Source: Coprobacter secundus
GTDB lineage: Bacteria > Bacteroidota > Bacteroidia > Bacteroidales > Coprobacteraceae
Length of the DNA: 64,000 nt
Assembly: GCA_000803105.1 (NCBI GenBank)
Contig: JTDA01000001.1
Coordinates: 434,001 to 498,000, forward strand
Direction: 5' to 3'
Below, piece by piece: positions 27,410 through 38,019 of this stretch. Position 1 is the stretch's first letter; each line of letters starts with the position of its first letter. The translations under genes were made by a program, and so were the position numbers. The notes under the pieces were generated by a model. The model searched no databases. It saw only the letters and a program-made list of their open reading frames with translations, and had not been told where the DNA came from.

Positions 27410-30400
27410 CCGCAAACAAAGGTTGCGGGACAACATCGAGGCGATACGGACGGCATTCGTCCTTGACAGGGAACAACGCACCCCCACCGCACGCGAAAGG
27501 CTCTTGTTGGAGCGTTATTGCGGTTTCGGTGGACTGAAGTGCATACTGAACCCAGCAAAGGAACTGACGGATGCCGTCCATTGGGCGAAATCCGACCTCG
27601 AACTGTTTGCCCCTACCGTGGAACTGCACAAGTTACTACGGGAGAATACAAAAGACGATACGGAGTATAAGCGGTACATGGATGCTATGAAGCAATCCGT
27701 TCTGACCGCTTTCTATACTCCGCCGGAGATAACAGGCACTATTGCGGACGTGCTGCATGAACACGGCATACGCCCCGACCGGGTACTGGAACCATCGGCA
27801 GGCGTTGGCGCATTTGTGGATGCCGTATTAGAGAACAAGCCGGACGCGGACATCATGGCTTTTGAGAAAGACCTGATGACGGGCAAGATATTGAAACACC
27901 TGCATCCCGACCAGAAAGTAAGGATACAGGGGTACGAGAAAATTGAAAAGCCGTTCATGAACCATTTTGATCTGGCTATATCCAATATCCCCTTTGGTGA
28001 TGTGGCGGTGTTCGACCCGGAATTTACCAACAGTCATGACATGGCAAGACGGTCGGCATCCAAGACGATACACAACTATTTCTTTCTGAAAAGCCTTGAT
28101 GCGGTGCGTGAAGGCGGAATCGTGGCGTTCATTACCTCGCAGGGGGTGTTGGATGCCCCGACCAATGCGCCCATACGCGAGTATATGATGAACCACGCCA
28201 ATCTGGTGGGTGTTGCCCGTCTGCCGAACAACCTCTTTACGGAAAATGCGGGTACGGAGGTGGGCAGTGATTTGATTATTCTGCAAAAGAACAGCGGAAA
28301 GAACGGGAAACTGTATTATAATGAGAAACTTTTTGTGCAAACAGAACAGACCCCTATCGGCACTTCCGTAAATGGGTATGTATGGAGCATCGGTTCGCTT
28401 TCCCACACGGATTTAACCAAAAGTACCGACCCTTACGGAAAGCCTGCCTATAAGCTCATGCACAGAGGCGATACCGTACAATTGGCGGAAGACTTACGGG
28501 AACATCTGAAAATAGAACTGCACCAACTCAACAGGGAACTCTACGAAAGACATAGCCTGCATCCGACGCAAACGGAAAGTACGGATAAAAGTATGAATGT
28601 GGAAGTACAGCCGTCTCCGAAAGTAGAAGCGGTGACTTCTACCGCTAATGTTTTTATCACAGAAGCGGAGAAACCGAAAGTTCAACCCATAGACGAGAAG
28701 CCGGAGATTGAGCCACGCCAGACGAATCATTCAAATGCCGTTCAGCTCACTCTGCTTGACCTTTGGGGTATGCCCATAGAAGAACCTGCCAAAAAGAAAA
28801 AGGCAACCAAAAAGGAAAACAAGGCAAAGCGTGCTATTCCTAAACCGAAACCGCCGATTATGGCAGTTCCTCCTGTTGAATCCGTCAAGCCTGCAACCGA
28901 AAGCAAGAAGGCAAAGCCGGAAAGTGCAGGGAAGCAAAGCGACCCTGAAGATATTTATGCCACTTTGGACTGGGACACCAATCCACCCATCAACGGCTTC
29001 TATGAAACGATGATGAGCCTGACACCGGAACGGCGCAAGGCTCTACGGCTTGAAGCGGAACGGCACAGACAGGAACAACTGAAAAAGTCGGGTATCAAGG
29101 ACACGATGAATCCTGCCTTTGTGCCTTCGTCGGATAACAAACCGGAGCAAAAGGAAGCAGCAAAACAACCCGAAGCACAGCCGGAGGCAACTCCCGTTCC
29201 TATTACGGACAATAGCCCAAGTGAGAAAGCAACCGCTTCACTATTCCCGGAATTTGAAACGGAAAAGCCGAAGGAGGAAGCCCCCGACCTTACGCCGCGT
29301 CCCTATCACCGCACACCGGAAATGCACCTGCGTGAAGGGTCGCTGGTGGCTGACAGGTCACGCCGTACCGTCGGCTACCTGAAGGACATCACGCCTTACG
29401 GCGCGACATTCCAACCGCTTGACCTGACTGGCTACCAGAAGGAGAAAGCGATGTTGTATGTGTCACTCCGTGATTCATACGAGCGGCTTTACCGCTACGA
29501 GGCGGAGTATCACGATGAAGGGTCTGCACAACGCATAGCGTTGAACACCTGCTACGATGAGTTTGTCATGCGCTACGGCAACCTCAATGCCAAGCAGAAC
29601 GTGAAACTGTTGATGATGGATGCCGCCGGGCGCGACATCCTTTCGTTGGAACGTGCGGAAGACGGCAGGTTCGTCAAGGCGGACATCTTCGAGCGTCCCG
29701 TTTCCTTCTCGGTGGAGAGCCATGCCAACGTAAGCTCTCCCGAAGAGGCACTCTCCGCATCGCTCAACAAGTTCGGCACGGTCAATCTCGACTATATGCG
29801 GGAGATAACCGACAGCACGGAAGAGGGATTGCTTGACGCCCTCAAAGGACGCATCTTCTACAACCCGCTCGTAACCGGTTACGAGATAAAGGACAGGTTC
29901 ATCGCCGGGAACGTGATAGAGAAGGCGGAGCGCATCAAGGCATGGATGGGTGACAACCCAGAAAACGGGCGTATGCCGGAAGTGAAGCAGGCGTTGTTGG
30001 CTCTGAAAGAAGCCGAGCCGCCGCGCATCGCCTTCGAGGACCTCGACTTCAATTTCGGGGAACGCTGGATTCCGACGGGCGTGTACGCCGCCTACATGAG
30101 CCATCTTTTCGACACGGACGTGAAAATCGCCTACTCCGCAAGCATGGACGAGTATTCGGTGGCGTGCGGCTACCGCACCATGAAAATCACGGACGAGTTT
30201 TTAGTGAAGGGCTATTACCGGAACTATGACGGTATGCACCTGTTGAAACACGCCCTGCACAACACCTGCCCCGACATGATGAAGTCCATCGGCAAGGATG
30301 AGCATGGCAATGACATCAAGGTGCGCGACAGCGAGGGCATACAGCTCGCCAACGCCAAGATTGACGAAATCCGTAACGGGTTCTCGGAATGGCTGGAAGA

Positions 30401-32102
30401 GCAGTCGCCGCAGTTCAAGGAACGGCTGACGACAATGTACAACCGCAAGTTCAACTGTTTCGTGCGACCGAAGTATGACGGTTCGCACCAGACGTTTCCC
30501 GACCTCAATCTGAAAGGATTGGCAAGCCGGGGTATTCAAAGCGTTTATCCGTCGCAGAAGGATTGCGTCTGGATGATAAAACAGAACGGAGGCGGGATCT
30601 GTGACCACGAAGTTGGAACAGGTAAAACACTGATAATGTGTATTGCAGCGCATGAAATGAAGCGTCTGAACTTGGCGCACAAGCCGATGATTATCGGCTT
30701 GAAGGCGAACGTGGCGGAGATAGTAGCCACTTATCAGGCGGCATATCCTAATGCGAGGATTCTCTACGCTTCGGAAAAGGATTTCTCGACTGCCAACCGC
30801 GTGCGTTTTTTCAACAACATCAAGAACAACGACTACGATTGCGTCATCATGTCGCACGACCAGTTCGGCAAGATACCACAGTCGCCGGAGTTGCAACAGC
30901 GCATCCTGCAAGCGGAGCTTGACACGGTGGAGGAAAACCTTGAAGTGCTGCGGCAGCAGGGCAAGAACGTGTCGCGGGCGATGCTGAAAGGATTGGAGAA
31001 ACGCAAGCACAACCTTGTGGCGAAGTTGGAGAAAGTGGAACACGCCATCAAATCCCGCACGGATGACGTAGTGGACTTCAAGCAGATGGGCATCGACCAC
31101 ATCTTCATTGACGAGAGCCACCAATTCAAGAACTTGACTTTCAACACCCGGCATGACCGTGTGGCGGGGTTGGGAAACTCGGAAGGAAGCCAGAAAGCCC
31201 TGAATATGCTTTTTGCCATACGAACTATACAGGAGCGCACGGACAAGGACTTGGGGGCTACGTTCCTGTCCGGCACAACCATTTCCAACAGTCTGACGGA
31301 ATTGTACCTGCTCTTCAAGTATCTGCGTCCGAAGGAATTGGAAAGGCAGGATATCCGATGCTTCGACGCATGGGCGGCAATTTTCGCCAAAAAGACAACC
31401 GACTTCGAGTTCAACGTGACGAACAATGTGGTTCAGAAGGAGCGTTTCCGATATTTCATCAAAGTGCCGGAGCTTGCCGCCTTCTACAACGAGATTACCG
31501 ATTACCGCACGGCGGAGGACGTGGGTGTGGATCGTCCGCGTAAGAACGAGATACTGCATCACATACCTCCCACGCCCGACCAAGAGTATTTCATCAAACA
31601 GCTGATGCAGTTCGCCAAGACGGGTGACGCCACGCTGCTGGGCAGACCGCCCCTGTCGGAAACGGAGGAGAAGGCGAAGATGCTTATCGCCACCGATTAC
31701 GCGCGGAAGATGGCTCTCGACATGCGCATGATAGACCCGCATTATGAGGACCACCCCGACAACAAGGCTTCCCACTGCGCCAAGACGATTGCGGAGTATT
31801 ACCACAAATACGACGCGCAGAAAGGCACGCAGTTCGTGTTCTCGGATCTGGGAACATACCAGCCGGGCGACGGATGGAACGTGTACAGCGAGATAAAGCG
31901 GAAGCTGACGGAGGACTACGGCATCCCGGCAAGCGAGGTGCGCTTCATTCAGGAGTGCAAGACCGACAAGGCACGCAAGGGGGTGATAGACGCCATGAAC
32001 GCCGGAACGGTGCGCGTGCTGTTCGGTTCCACTTCCATGCTCGGAACGGGTGTGAACGCGCAGAAACGGTGTGTCGCAATCCATCATTTGGATACGCCGT
32101 GG
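27399..32102 (+). CDS. Methylase/helicase (N6-DNA methylase + SNF2-type helicase), exon 1
   Basis: First 1568 codons of a ~1955-residue protein, interrupted by a group II intron. The N-terminus has a DNA methylase module: FYTPPEITG, the SAM-binding LEPSAGVGAFVDAV (~130) and the catalytic-type NIPFGDV (~195). A long Lys/Pro/Glu-rich linker follows (~360-640). The helicase part begins with Walker A HEVGTGKTLIM (~1066) and the DESH box (FIDESHQFKN, ~1238). Such giant proteins are carried by CTnDOT-type elements and may protect incoming DNA or modify chromatin; function is unproved. Unspliced reading stops six codons into the intron. Confidence 0.85.
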
Positions 32103-32779
32103 GTGCGACATGAAGTCGCATAGATAATTGTTGGAATGATACTTACGGGTATCAGCTTTAACCCGCTGTTCCGTCAGCGGTAGCCTACCGACCGATGCAC
32201 CTTAATGTTGTATTAAGCGGTCGGGACGAAGTACACTTTCGCAAGACAAGACAGAACCGTGAGGGGAAGTCAAGTACGGTTAGTATCATACCGTAGAGTG
32301 GCGAGGCTGGATAGTATGGTTAGCGCAAGCGAACTGTTAGTAAACTTCGTAATGTCACGAAAGAGTGTAAGATACTGGCACACTCTACCCAAAAGGGAAG
32401 CGGTCGGTTAATCCTCTCCATGGTAGGATTACACGGATATAAGCACCGCCGGAGGATGAGACAGAACCTAACCTATCCGTTAGTTATCTATGTGGAACAT
32501 GGTAAGCCTGTATATCTCCTGTCATGTAAAAATGACAGGTAAGCTGACAGCAATGAAAGCCGAATGGTGTGCAGGTATAAGATAACAGAAAAAGCGAATG
32601 CCGTTCTGTAATGGAGCGGATACGGATTGAACCGACATCACGGGCTGATGTGGGCGACATCATCCGACACGAAAGTGGGCAGACTTCTGTGACGACATTA
32701 GGTAGGCAATCAAACCGAATGTTGTCAAATGGTGATTCTTTACAATTAACTTTTAGAACTTTCAAAAGGAGGAAAGCAA

Positions 32780-34447
32780 ATGAACGAAAACAAGACATCG
32801 TGTGCGCCTGCTGACAATCAGCAAACACTTTGGGACAGAATAGACTGGACTAAAGCGGAGTTGGCTGTCAGAAAGCTACAAGCACGAATTGTAAAGGCTC
32901 AGAAGGAAGGCAGATACAACAAGGTGAAAGCCTTGCAGTGGACGCTGACCCACTCTTTTTACGCAAAAGCCTTAGCCGTAAAGAGAGTTACTTCTAACGG
33001 AGGTGGCAACACCCCCGGAGTGGACATGGAAACATGGGAGAAACCCGAAGCAAAAACACAAGCGATAAGCGAACTCAAACGCAGAGGCTACCAGCCGAAG
33101 CCATTGAGAAGAGTCCACATCAAAAAGAGTAATGGCAAACTGCGACCGTTGGGAATACCGACAATGAAAGACAGAGCCATGCAAGCACTCTACCTTATGG
33201 CATTAGAACCAGTGTCGGAAACAACAGCCGACTCACGTTCATACGGTTTCCGCAAGGAACGCCGCTGTATGGACGCGGTAATGCAATGCCATAACATTCT
33301 CCGAAAAGGCTATTCTCCCGAATGGATTCTGGAGGGTGACATAAAGGGGTGCTTCGACCACATCAGCCATGAATGGCTGCTTGCCAACATCCCTATGGAC
33401 AAGGCAATACTCCGAAAATGGTTGAAATGCGGCTATATCTTCAACAAACAGATGTTCCCGACAGAGGAGGGAACGCCACAAGGTGGCATTATCTCTCCCA
33501 CGCTTGCCAATATGACATTGGACGGATTGCAGAAAGTCCTTGCAGAGAAATATAAACGAGTTAGAATCAAAGGTAAGTTATATTCGCCAATGGTGAATCT
33601 TGTCCGTTACGCTGATGACTTTATAATTACCTGCGAGAACCGTGAAACACTTGAAAAGGAAATCAAGCCATTGGTAGCCGACTTTATGTCTGAAAGAGGT
33701 CTGACCTTATCAGAAGAAAAGACGGTGATAACCAATATCCGTGACGGTTTCGATTTTCTCGGTTTCAACATCCGCAAATTCGGCAATGAAATATTGACCA
33801 AGCCGACCAAGAAAGCCGAAAAACGCTTTATGGAGAATATCCGTAAGGTGACAAAAGGTCATAAGGGTTGCAAGCAGGAATCATTAATCAGGATGTTGAA
33901 TGCTAAAATTCGAGGATGGGGAGCATATTATCAGCATGGGGCGACACGTGATTCTTTTCACAGAATCGACCATCAGATATTTCTCGCCTTGTGGCAATGG
34001 GCTAAACGCCGTCATTCCAAGAAAGGGAAACAGTGGATAAAAGACCGCTATTGGCACAATATCCGAGGGAACAGCTGGACTTTTGCGGCTAAGTTCAAGA
34101 AATCAAACGGCAAAGAAGACCAACTTACCTTGTTGAAACTGGCATCTTCGTTTCCTTTTCTGCAATATACGCAGATAAAGGGGGACATGAATCCGTTTGA
34201 CGCAGACTGCCGCCTGTACTTCAATAAAAGAATGAAGTCAAAGATGCTTGTGACGCTGAAAGGACGTAAATCCCTGCTTTACCTATGGGAAAAGCAAGGT
34301 CGGAAATGTCCGATATGTGGTGAACCGATTGACACGCATAAGGCATGGAATGTAATGCCGACCGTACAAGACGGACGGAAATGCAATCTGTTGGTTCATG
34401 ATGAATGTTTCAAATTATCCCGTAAAAACAATGGAAACAAGAAGTAG
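32780..34447 (+). CDS. ltrA: Group II intron-encoded reverse transcriptase/maturase with HNH
   Basis: 555 residues. The RT domain has the active-site YADD (~277) and the usual fingers/palm blocks (GIPTMKDRAMQALYL, EGDIKGCFDHISHEWL, GTPQGGIISPTLANM). A maturase (X) domain follows with ...RGWGAYYQHGA. The C-terminus carries a zinc/HNH endonuclease-like domain (CPICGEPI ~510, then LVHDECF). It assists splicing and retrohoming. An unusually strong Shine-Dalgarno AAAGGAGG precedes the ATG, unlike the other genes here. Confidence 0.95.
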   Translation: MNENKTSCAPADNQQTLWDRIDWTKAELAVRKLQARIVKAQKEGRYNKVKALQWTLTHSFYAKALAVKRVTSNGGGNTPGVDMETWEKPEAKTQAISELKRRGYQPKPLRRVHIKKSNGKLRPLGIPTMKDRAMQALYLMALEPVSETTADSRSYGFRKERRCMDAVMQCHNILRKGYSPEWILEGDIKGCFDHISHEWLLANIPMDKAILRKWLKCGYIFNKQMFPTEEGTPQGGIISPTLANMTLDGLQKVLAEKYKRVRIKGKLYSPMVNLVRYADDFIITCENRETLEKEIKPLVADFMSERGLTLSEEKTVITNIRDGFDFLGFNIRKFGNEILTKPTKKAEKRFMENIRKVTKGHKGCKQESLIRMLNAKIRGWGAYYQHGATRDSFHRIDHQIFLALWQWAKRRHSKKGKQWIKDRYWHNIRGNSWTFAAKFKKSNGKEDQLTLLKLASSFPFLQYTQIKGDMNPFDADCRLYFNKRMKSKMLVTLKGRKSLLYLWEKQGRKCPICGEPIDTHKAWNVMPTVQDGRKCNLLVHDECFKLSRKNNGNKK

Positions 34448-34490
34448 GATGAGCCGGTCTCTGCACACGAACAGAGACTTTGAAAAGCTT

Positions 34491-34524
34491 GAGCCGTATG
34501 AGGGGAAACCCTCACGTACGGTTC
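34491..34524 (+). ncRNA. Group II intron domain V
   Basis: A 34-nt hairpin starting GAGCCGTATG and ending GTACGGTTC with a GAAA tetraloop and the characteristic two-base bulge. This is the catalytic core of group II ribozymes. Confidence 0.9.
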
Positions 34525-34565
34525 TGAGGGGGGAAGAGGGCAGTAATGCCCTTGACCTACCCGAT

Positions 34566-35729
34566 CGTCCATCCGACCTGCAACAGCGTGACGGACGCGG
34601 AGTTAGGGCGGGCAACGAGATTGCCAAGCGTTTTGCCGGGAACAATGTGGATGTCATCATCTACGCGGTGGAAAAGTCGTTGGACAGCTACAAGTTCAAC
34701 CTGCTGCACTGCAAGCAGACGTTCATCTCGCAGCTCAAAAGCGGGGCGATGGGCGCACGTACCATCGATGAGGGGGCTATGGACGAGAAATCGGGCATGA
34801 ACTTCTCGGAGTACATGGCGTTGCTCTCCGGCAATACCGACCTTTTGGACAAGGCGAAACTGGAGAAGCGTATCGCATCGCTTGAAGGGGAACGCAAGTC
34901 GTTCAACAAGGGCAAGCGCGATTCGGAGTTCAAGCTGGAAGCCAAGACGGGGGAACTGCGCAACAACACGGCTGTCATCGAAGCCATGACGGAGGACTGG
35001 AACCGTTTTCTTTCCGTTGTGCAGACTGATAAGGAAGGTAGTCGCCTTAATATTGTCAAGGTGGACGGCGTGGATTCAACCGACGAAAAAGTTATTGGAA
35101 AGCGTTTGCAGGAGATAGCCAAGAACGCCACGACGGGCGGTTTGTACAAGCCTGTCGGGGAGATTTACGGTTTCCCGATAATGGTGGTCAGCGAGAGGAT
35201 ACTCAAAGAGGGGCTGGAATTTACCGACAATCGCTTCGTGGTGGAAGGGAATTACAAATACACCTATAACAACGGGCATCTGGCGATGGCTGACCCGGTA
35301 GCCGCCGCACGTAATTTCCTGAATGCATTGGAGAGGATTCCGTCCATCATCGACCAGTATAAGGCGAAGAACGAGGTGCTGGAAAAGGAGGTTCCGCAGT
35401 TGCAGGAGATAGCGGGCAAGGTGTGGAAGAAAGAGGACGAACTGAAACAGTTGAAGTCCGAACTTGCCGCGCTTGACCGCAAGATACAGTTGGAGCTTGC
35501 GCCGCCCGCGCAGGAAGTCACCGAAAAAGAAAAGAACGGGCAGGAGATCAAGCCAGATGCGGAAGGTGTACGGAGCATATCGCCACAACAAACCGATGAT
35601 GTCCCGCAGATTCGCAGCCCGATGGATAAACGAAGTCCGTCTGGCAATTTCATTGCCAATCATATCATTATCGGGCGTCCGGGTTTTCAGTTTAAGGATG
35701 AAAACCGATCGAAAGGGATAAAAATTTAA
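34566..35729 (+). CDS. Methylase/helicase, exon 2
   Basis: The last 387 codons of the gene begun at 27399. It starts RPSDLQQRDGRGVRAGNE, which is helicase motif VI with its arginine finger (QRDGRGVR). This confirms that exon 1 ending HHLDTPW belongs directly in front. A coiled-coil region follows (~LEKRIASLEGERKSF, and later LEKEVPQLQEIAGKV), and a Lys/Glu-rich tail ends it. An open frame from 34398 runs into this exon through intron sequence, but its upstream part is not coding. Confidence 0.88.
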   Translation, partial: RPSDLQQRDGRGVRAGNEIAKRFAGNNVDVIIYAVEKSLDSYKFNLLHCKQTFISQLKSGAMGARTIDEGAMDEKSGMNFSEYMALLSGNTDLLDKAKLEKRIASLEGERKSFNKGKRDSEFKLEAKTGELRNNTAVIEAMTEDWNRFLSVVQTDKEGSRLNIVKVDGVDSTDEKVIGKRLQEIAKNATTGGLYKPVGEIYGFPIMVVSERILKEGLEFTDNRFVVEGNYKYTYNNGHLAMADPVAAARNFLNALERIPSIIDQYKAKNEVLEKEVPQLQEIAGKVWKKEDELKQLKSELAALDRKIQLELAPPAQEVTEKEKNGQEIKPDAEGVRSISPQQTDDVPQIRSPMDKRSPSGNFIANHIIIGRPGFQFKDENRSKGIKI

Positions 35730-35752
35730 AATTATGAATTTTATATAAAATA

Positions 35753-35859
35753 TTAATAGGGGCTATCCAAAAGGTCTAAAAGTAAATCTTATCCCCTCTG
35801 CAAGTATCTGTAGAAGAGTGATTGCAAGAATTTCTTTCTTTTTGGGCAGCCTCTATTAA
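35753..35859. repeat. MITE-like element, 107 bp, with terminal inverted repeats
   Basis: Starts TTAATAGGGGCTATCCAAAA and ends with the imperfect reverse complement (17 of 20 bases match). The ends resemble those of several IS4/IS5-type elements, but no transposase is inside. It marks the border between the conserved ICE helicase gene and AT-rich cargo. Confidence 0.5.
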
Positions 35860-35915
35860 ATTTATTTATTCTTTCTTGATTTATGTTTATAAACATTATA
35901 CCAAAAACATTCCAA

Positions 35916-36224
35916 CTAACCTTGTTTATGTTTTGTCAGCCACCATTTGCACAACCATATTTGACTCCCAAAGAGAGTGAATTCGATAAGATAACTTGCT
36001 GCATACCCACAATAAGGGGCTAAATAGAATACGAATGGGAAATAGATAACAGTACCGACAACAGATTGCGTTATGTAGTTGGTTAAACTCATTTTACCAT
36101 AAAGCTGTAATGTGGAAACCGCTTTTTTGACACGTTCCTTATGACACAATAATATGAACGAGAATATTTCTACAGAATCATCAGTAAAACAGAAAAAAAT
36201 ACTAATTTTGTTTTTGATGATCAT
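35916..36224 (-). pseudogene. DUF418 (YeiB-like) membrane protein fragment
   Basis: The 102-residue frame contains YGKMSLTNYITQSVVGTVIY and a Trp-rich end (LCKWWLTKHKQG), as in the C-terminal part of DUF418 membrane proteins. The family's next conserved residues (PLEWLWR) are missing and the large N-terminal membrane part is absent. It is therefore a remnant. It suggests that the cargo region arrived by patchwork transfer. Confidence 0.5.
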
Positions 36225-36312
36225 TTCAAAAGGAATTAGAAAAAATGTCTAATTCTAACTTATAGAGGAAAAAGCAACAATTAAATATTAAAGAATAAAA
36301 GATACGAAAAAT

Positions 36313-36690
36313 ATGACGCCAAAAGAGATACTACAAGAATGGATTGACTGCTTCAACGCCGCCGATGCAGTCGCTTTGGCAAACTTATACGCTCAGGATG
36401 CCATAAACCATCAAGTCGCAAACACCCCGGTTATAGGAAAAACAGCTATCCATAAAATGTTTGTAAATGAATTTGCAACCTCAAAAATGGTTTGTATTGT
36501 TGAGCATATATTCGAGGATGGAGAATGGGCTATCATGGAATGGAAAGATCCGCTCGGGTTGCGAGGATGCGGATTCTTCCATGTGCAAAACGATAAAATC
36601 GTTTTCCAAAGAGGTTATTGGGATAAGCTCAGCTTTCTCAAACAGCACGGTTTAACCGTAGAGAATAGTGATAAAAATCCAAACACATAA
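36313..36690 (+). CDS. NTF2-like / SnoaL-type protein
   Basis: 125 residues with the cone-shaped NTF2 fold pattern: an N-terminal helix ILQEWIDCFNAADAVALANLYAQDAINH, then beta strands with WAIMEWKDPLG and FFHVQNDKIVFQRGYWD. These small proteins can be enzymes or ligand binders; substrate unknown. It precedes the GNAT gene by 11 bases, so they are probably one operon. AT-rich compared with the ICE backbone. A dyad (GAATTAG-N9-CTAATTC, 36233-36255) lies upstream. Confidence 0.7.
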   Translation: MTPKEILQEWIDCFNAADAVALANLYAQDAINHQVANTPVIGKTAIHKMFVNEFATSKMVCIVEHIFEDGEWAIMEWKDPLGLRGCGFFHVQNDKIVFQRGYWDKLSFLKQHGLTVENSDKNPNT

Positions 36691-36701
36691 CACCGTCCGA
36701 T

Positions 36702-37559
36702 ATGGGAATCATCATTCATTCTTTAGAGTCCGTTTCTTTCAAAGATTTGTATGCGGCATTCTCATCCGCATTCAAAGATTATGATTTCTCTTTGAATGCG
36801 GATGAATTGCGACGCATGCTCGACCGACGAGGATACAATCCACAACTATCTTTCGGAGCATTTTTCGAAGGACGGCTGATTTCTTTTGTGTTTAACGGAA
36901 CAGGCATGTACAACAACATCTTGACGGCCTATGACACAGGGACGGGAACCGTACCTTCATTCCGGGGATTACACCTAACCCAAAAAATATTCACTTTCAG
37001 CCTCGAATTGATATATCAACAAGGAGTTCGGCAATATGTACTGGAAGTTTTGCAACACAATCACAAAGCAATAAAAATATATCGCAAATTAGGCTTTGAA
37101 ACACAGAGAAATTTCAACTACTACTCTGCCAAACTGAGCGATATTGTTCCTGTATTGCAAGTAAACCATACCGCATGTCGCATACTCCCATCGGATTTAA
37201 AAAACTGCCTTAACCAAACGGCCTGGTTCGATTTTCATCCTTCATGGCAAAATGACAGGGCTTCACTGGAACGCGGAATCGACAATTTGGACATATTGGG
37301 AGCTTATGAAAGAGAAGAACTTGTCGGATTTGTTATCTTTGAACCGGCATCAGGCGATATTTCATCCCTCGCAGTTGCAAAAGATTACCGGCGTAAAGGA
37401 ATAGGTAAGTCCTTGCTTAAAAGTGCTGTCAGTCATTTTCAAAGCGATGTACTCAAATTTACTAATGTTGATTGCGATTGTGAATCAGTCACTGGTTTCT
37501 TGTCATCATTAGGACTTACCCCAAAAGGACAACAGTTTGAAATGGTCAGAAAAATTTAA
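36702..37559 (+). CDS. Tandem GNAT-domain N-acetyltransferase
   Basis: 285 residues containing two GNAT folds. The N-terminal half has a degenerate acetyl-CoA region (PSFRGLHLTQKIF) and YRKLGFE. The C-terminal half has the more standard motif A (SSLAVAKDYRRKGIGKSLL, ~225-245). The R-R-K-G-I-G-K loop binds acetyl-CoA in active family members. Acceptor unknown; antibiotic, peptide or small-molecule acetylation are all possible. Probable partner of the NTF2-like gene. Confidence 0.75.
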   Translation: MGIIIHSLESVSFKDLYAAFSSAFKDYDFSLNADELRRMLDRRGYNPQLSFGAFFEGRLISFVFNGTGMYNNILTAYDTGTGTVPSFRGLHLTQKIFTFSLELIYQQGVRQYVLEVLQHNHKAIKIYRKLGFETQRNFNYYSAKLSDIVPVLQVNHTACRILPSDLKNCLNQTAWFDFHPSWQNDRASLERGIDNLDILGAYEREELVGFVIFEPASGDISSLAVAKDYRRKGIGKSLLKSAVSHFQSDVLKFTNVDCDCESVTGFLSSLGLTPKGQQFEMVRKI

Positions 37560-37605
37560 CCTACATTTATATGAATAGCCCTCATCATCAAATAACGGTT
37601 CTCAG

Positions 37606-37711
37606 CTATACGCAGGCAGGGATTTTAACCACTGAACTTCCTACGAAGAACTGAACTTTAAATTTACCACTTAACTGTCCTACGAAGCACGAAAGCCCTG
37701 CTTGCGTATAG
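37606..37711. repeat. Inverted repeat enclosing two direct repeats upstream of ermF
   Basis: CTATACGCAGGCAGGG (37606-37621) and its complement (37696-37711) match at 15 of 16 bases. Inside are two ~21-base direct copies, CCACTGAACTTCCTACGAAG (37629-37648) and CCACTTAACTGTCCTACGAAG (37667-37687). No gene is visible. It may be a recombination site or the end of an old element that brought in ermF. Confidence 0.5.
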
Positions 37712-37774
37712 GTGATGTTATGCGGTCGGTTTTCATTTTCTCTTCTTTCTCGTTAATTTGTCAAGCAAAGTTAC

Positions 37775-37856
37775 TAAATTTGCAGTCAAGCAATTTCAAT
37801 TTTTGAATTATGTATTTCAGCAGACCTTGGACTTCTATCTAAGTGATAGGCAGTCC
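37775..37856 (+). promoter_or_regulatory. Original ermF promoter and leader-peptide attenuator (candidate)
   Basis: TAAATTTG (37775-37782) is a good -7 box. A short frame, MYFSRPWTSI (37810-37842), starts about 20 bases after the expected transcript start. A hairpin (GGACT-t-CTATC with GATAG-gc-AGTCC, 37829-37856) overlaps the end of this frame, as in attenuators of macrolide-resistance genes. The rest up to 38019 shows no gene. The IS now separates all this from ermF. Confidence 0.4.
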
Positions 37857-38012
37857 TGAAAATTCCAATCTCTTTTAGGTCAAGACAATTAGTCTATGGG
37901 TTTCGTGTACCGACTTTTTTGTAAAGGCGTTACGTTGTCATAGTTGCTCTGTCGGGTAATACTGTCTATTCACTTCTCCACGATTTGAATTCAAGTATTC
38001 ACCTGTAAGAAG

Positions 38013-38019
38013 TTACTAA
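38013..38019. repeat. Target-site duplication, left copy
   Basis: TTACTAA directly before the IS left end, repeated directly after its right end. Confidence 0.9.

Larger units (their letters stand above)
32103..34565 (+). mobile_element. Group II intron (2463 bp) in helicase motif VI
   Basis: The 5' boundary GTGCGAC is the group II consensus and pairs with GTCGCAT nearby. Domain V is complete (34491-34524), followed by a domain VI stem with a candidate branch-point A in TTGACCTACCCGAT at the 3' end. Removing 32103-34565 joins codon TGG (Trp) to CGT (Arg) and restores the helicase reading frame exactly. The stretch 32124-32779 has no gene and would fold into domains I to IV. The domain IV ORF encodes the maturase. 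Confidence 0.92.

Noticed and set aside
30201..32111. 636-codon open frame on the minus strand
   Set aside because: It is antisense to the methylase/helicase gene, whose plus-strand frame shows clear helicase motifs; the minus frame has no recognizable domain and follows from codon bias.
34398..34565. Plus-strand start of the 443-codon frame leading into exon 2
   Set aside because: This part is intron domain V/VI sequence; the frame continuity is accidental.
37606..37711. Direct repeats as a CRISPR array or integron attC site
   Set aside because: Only two imperfect copies without regular spacers and no cas or integron integrase genes; attC core sites do not fit well.
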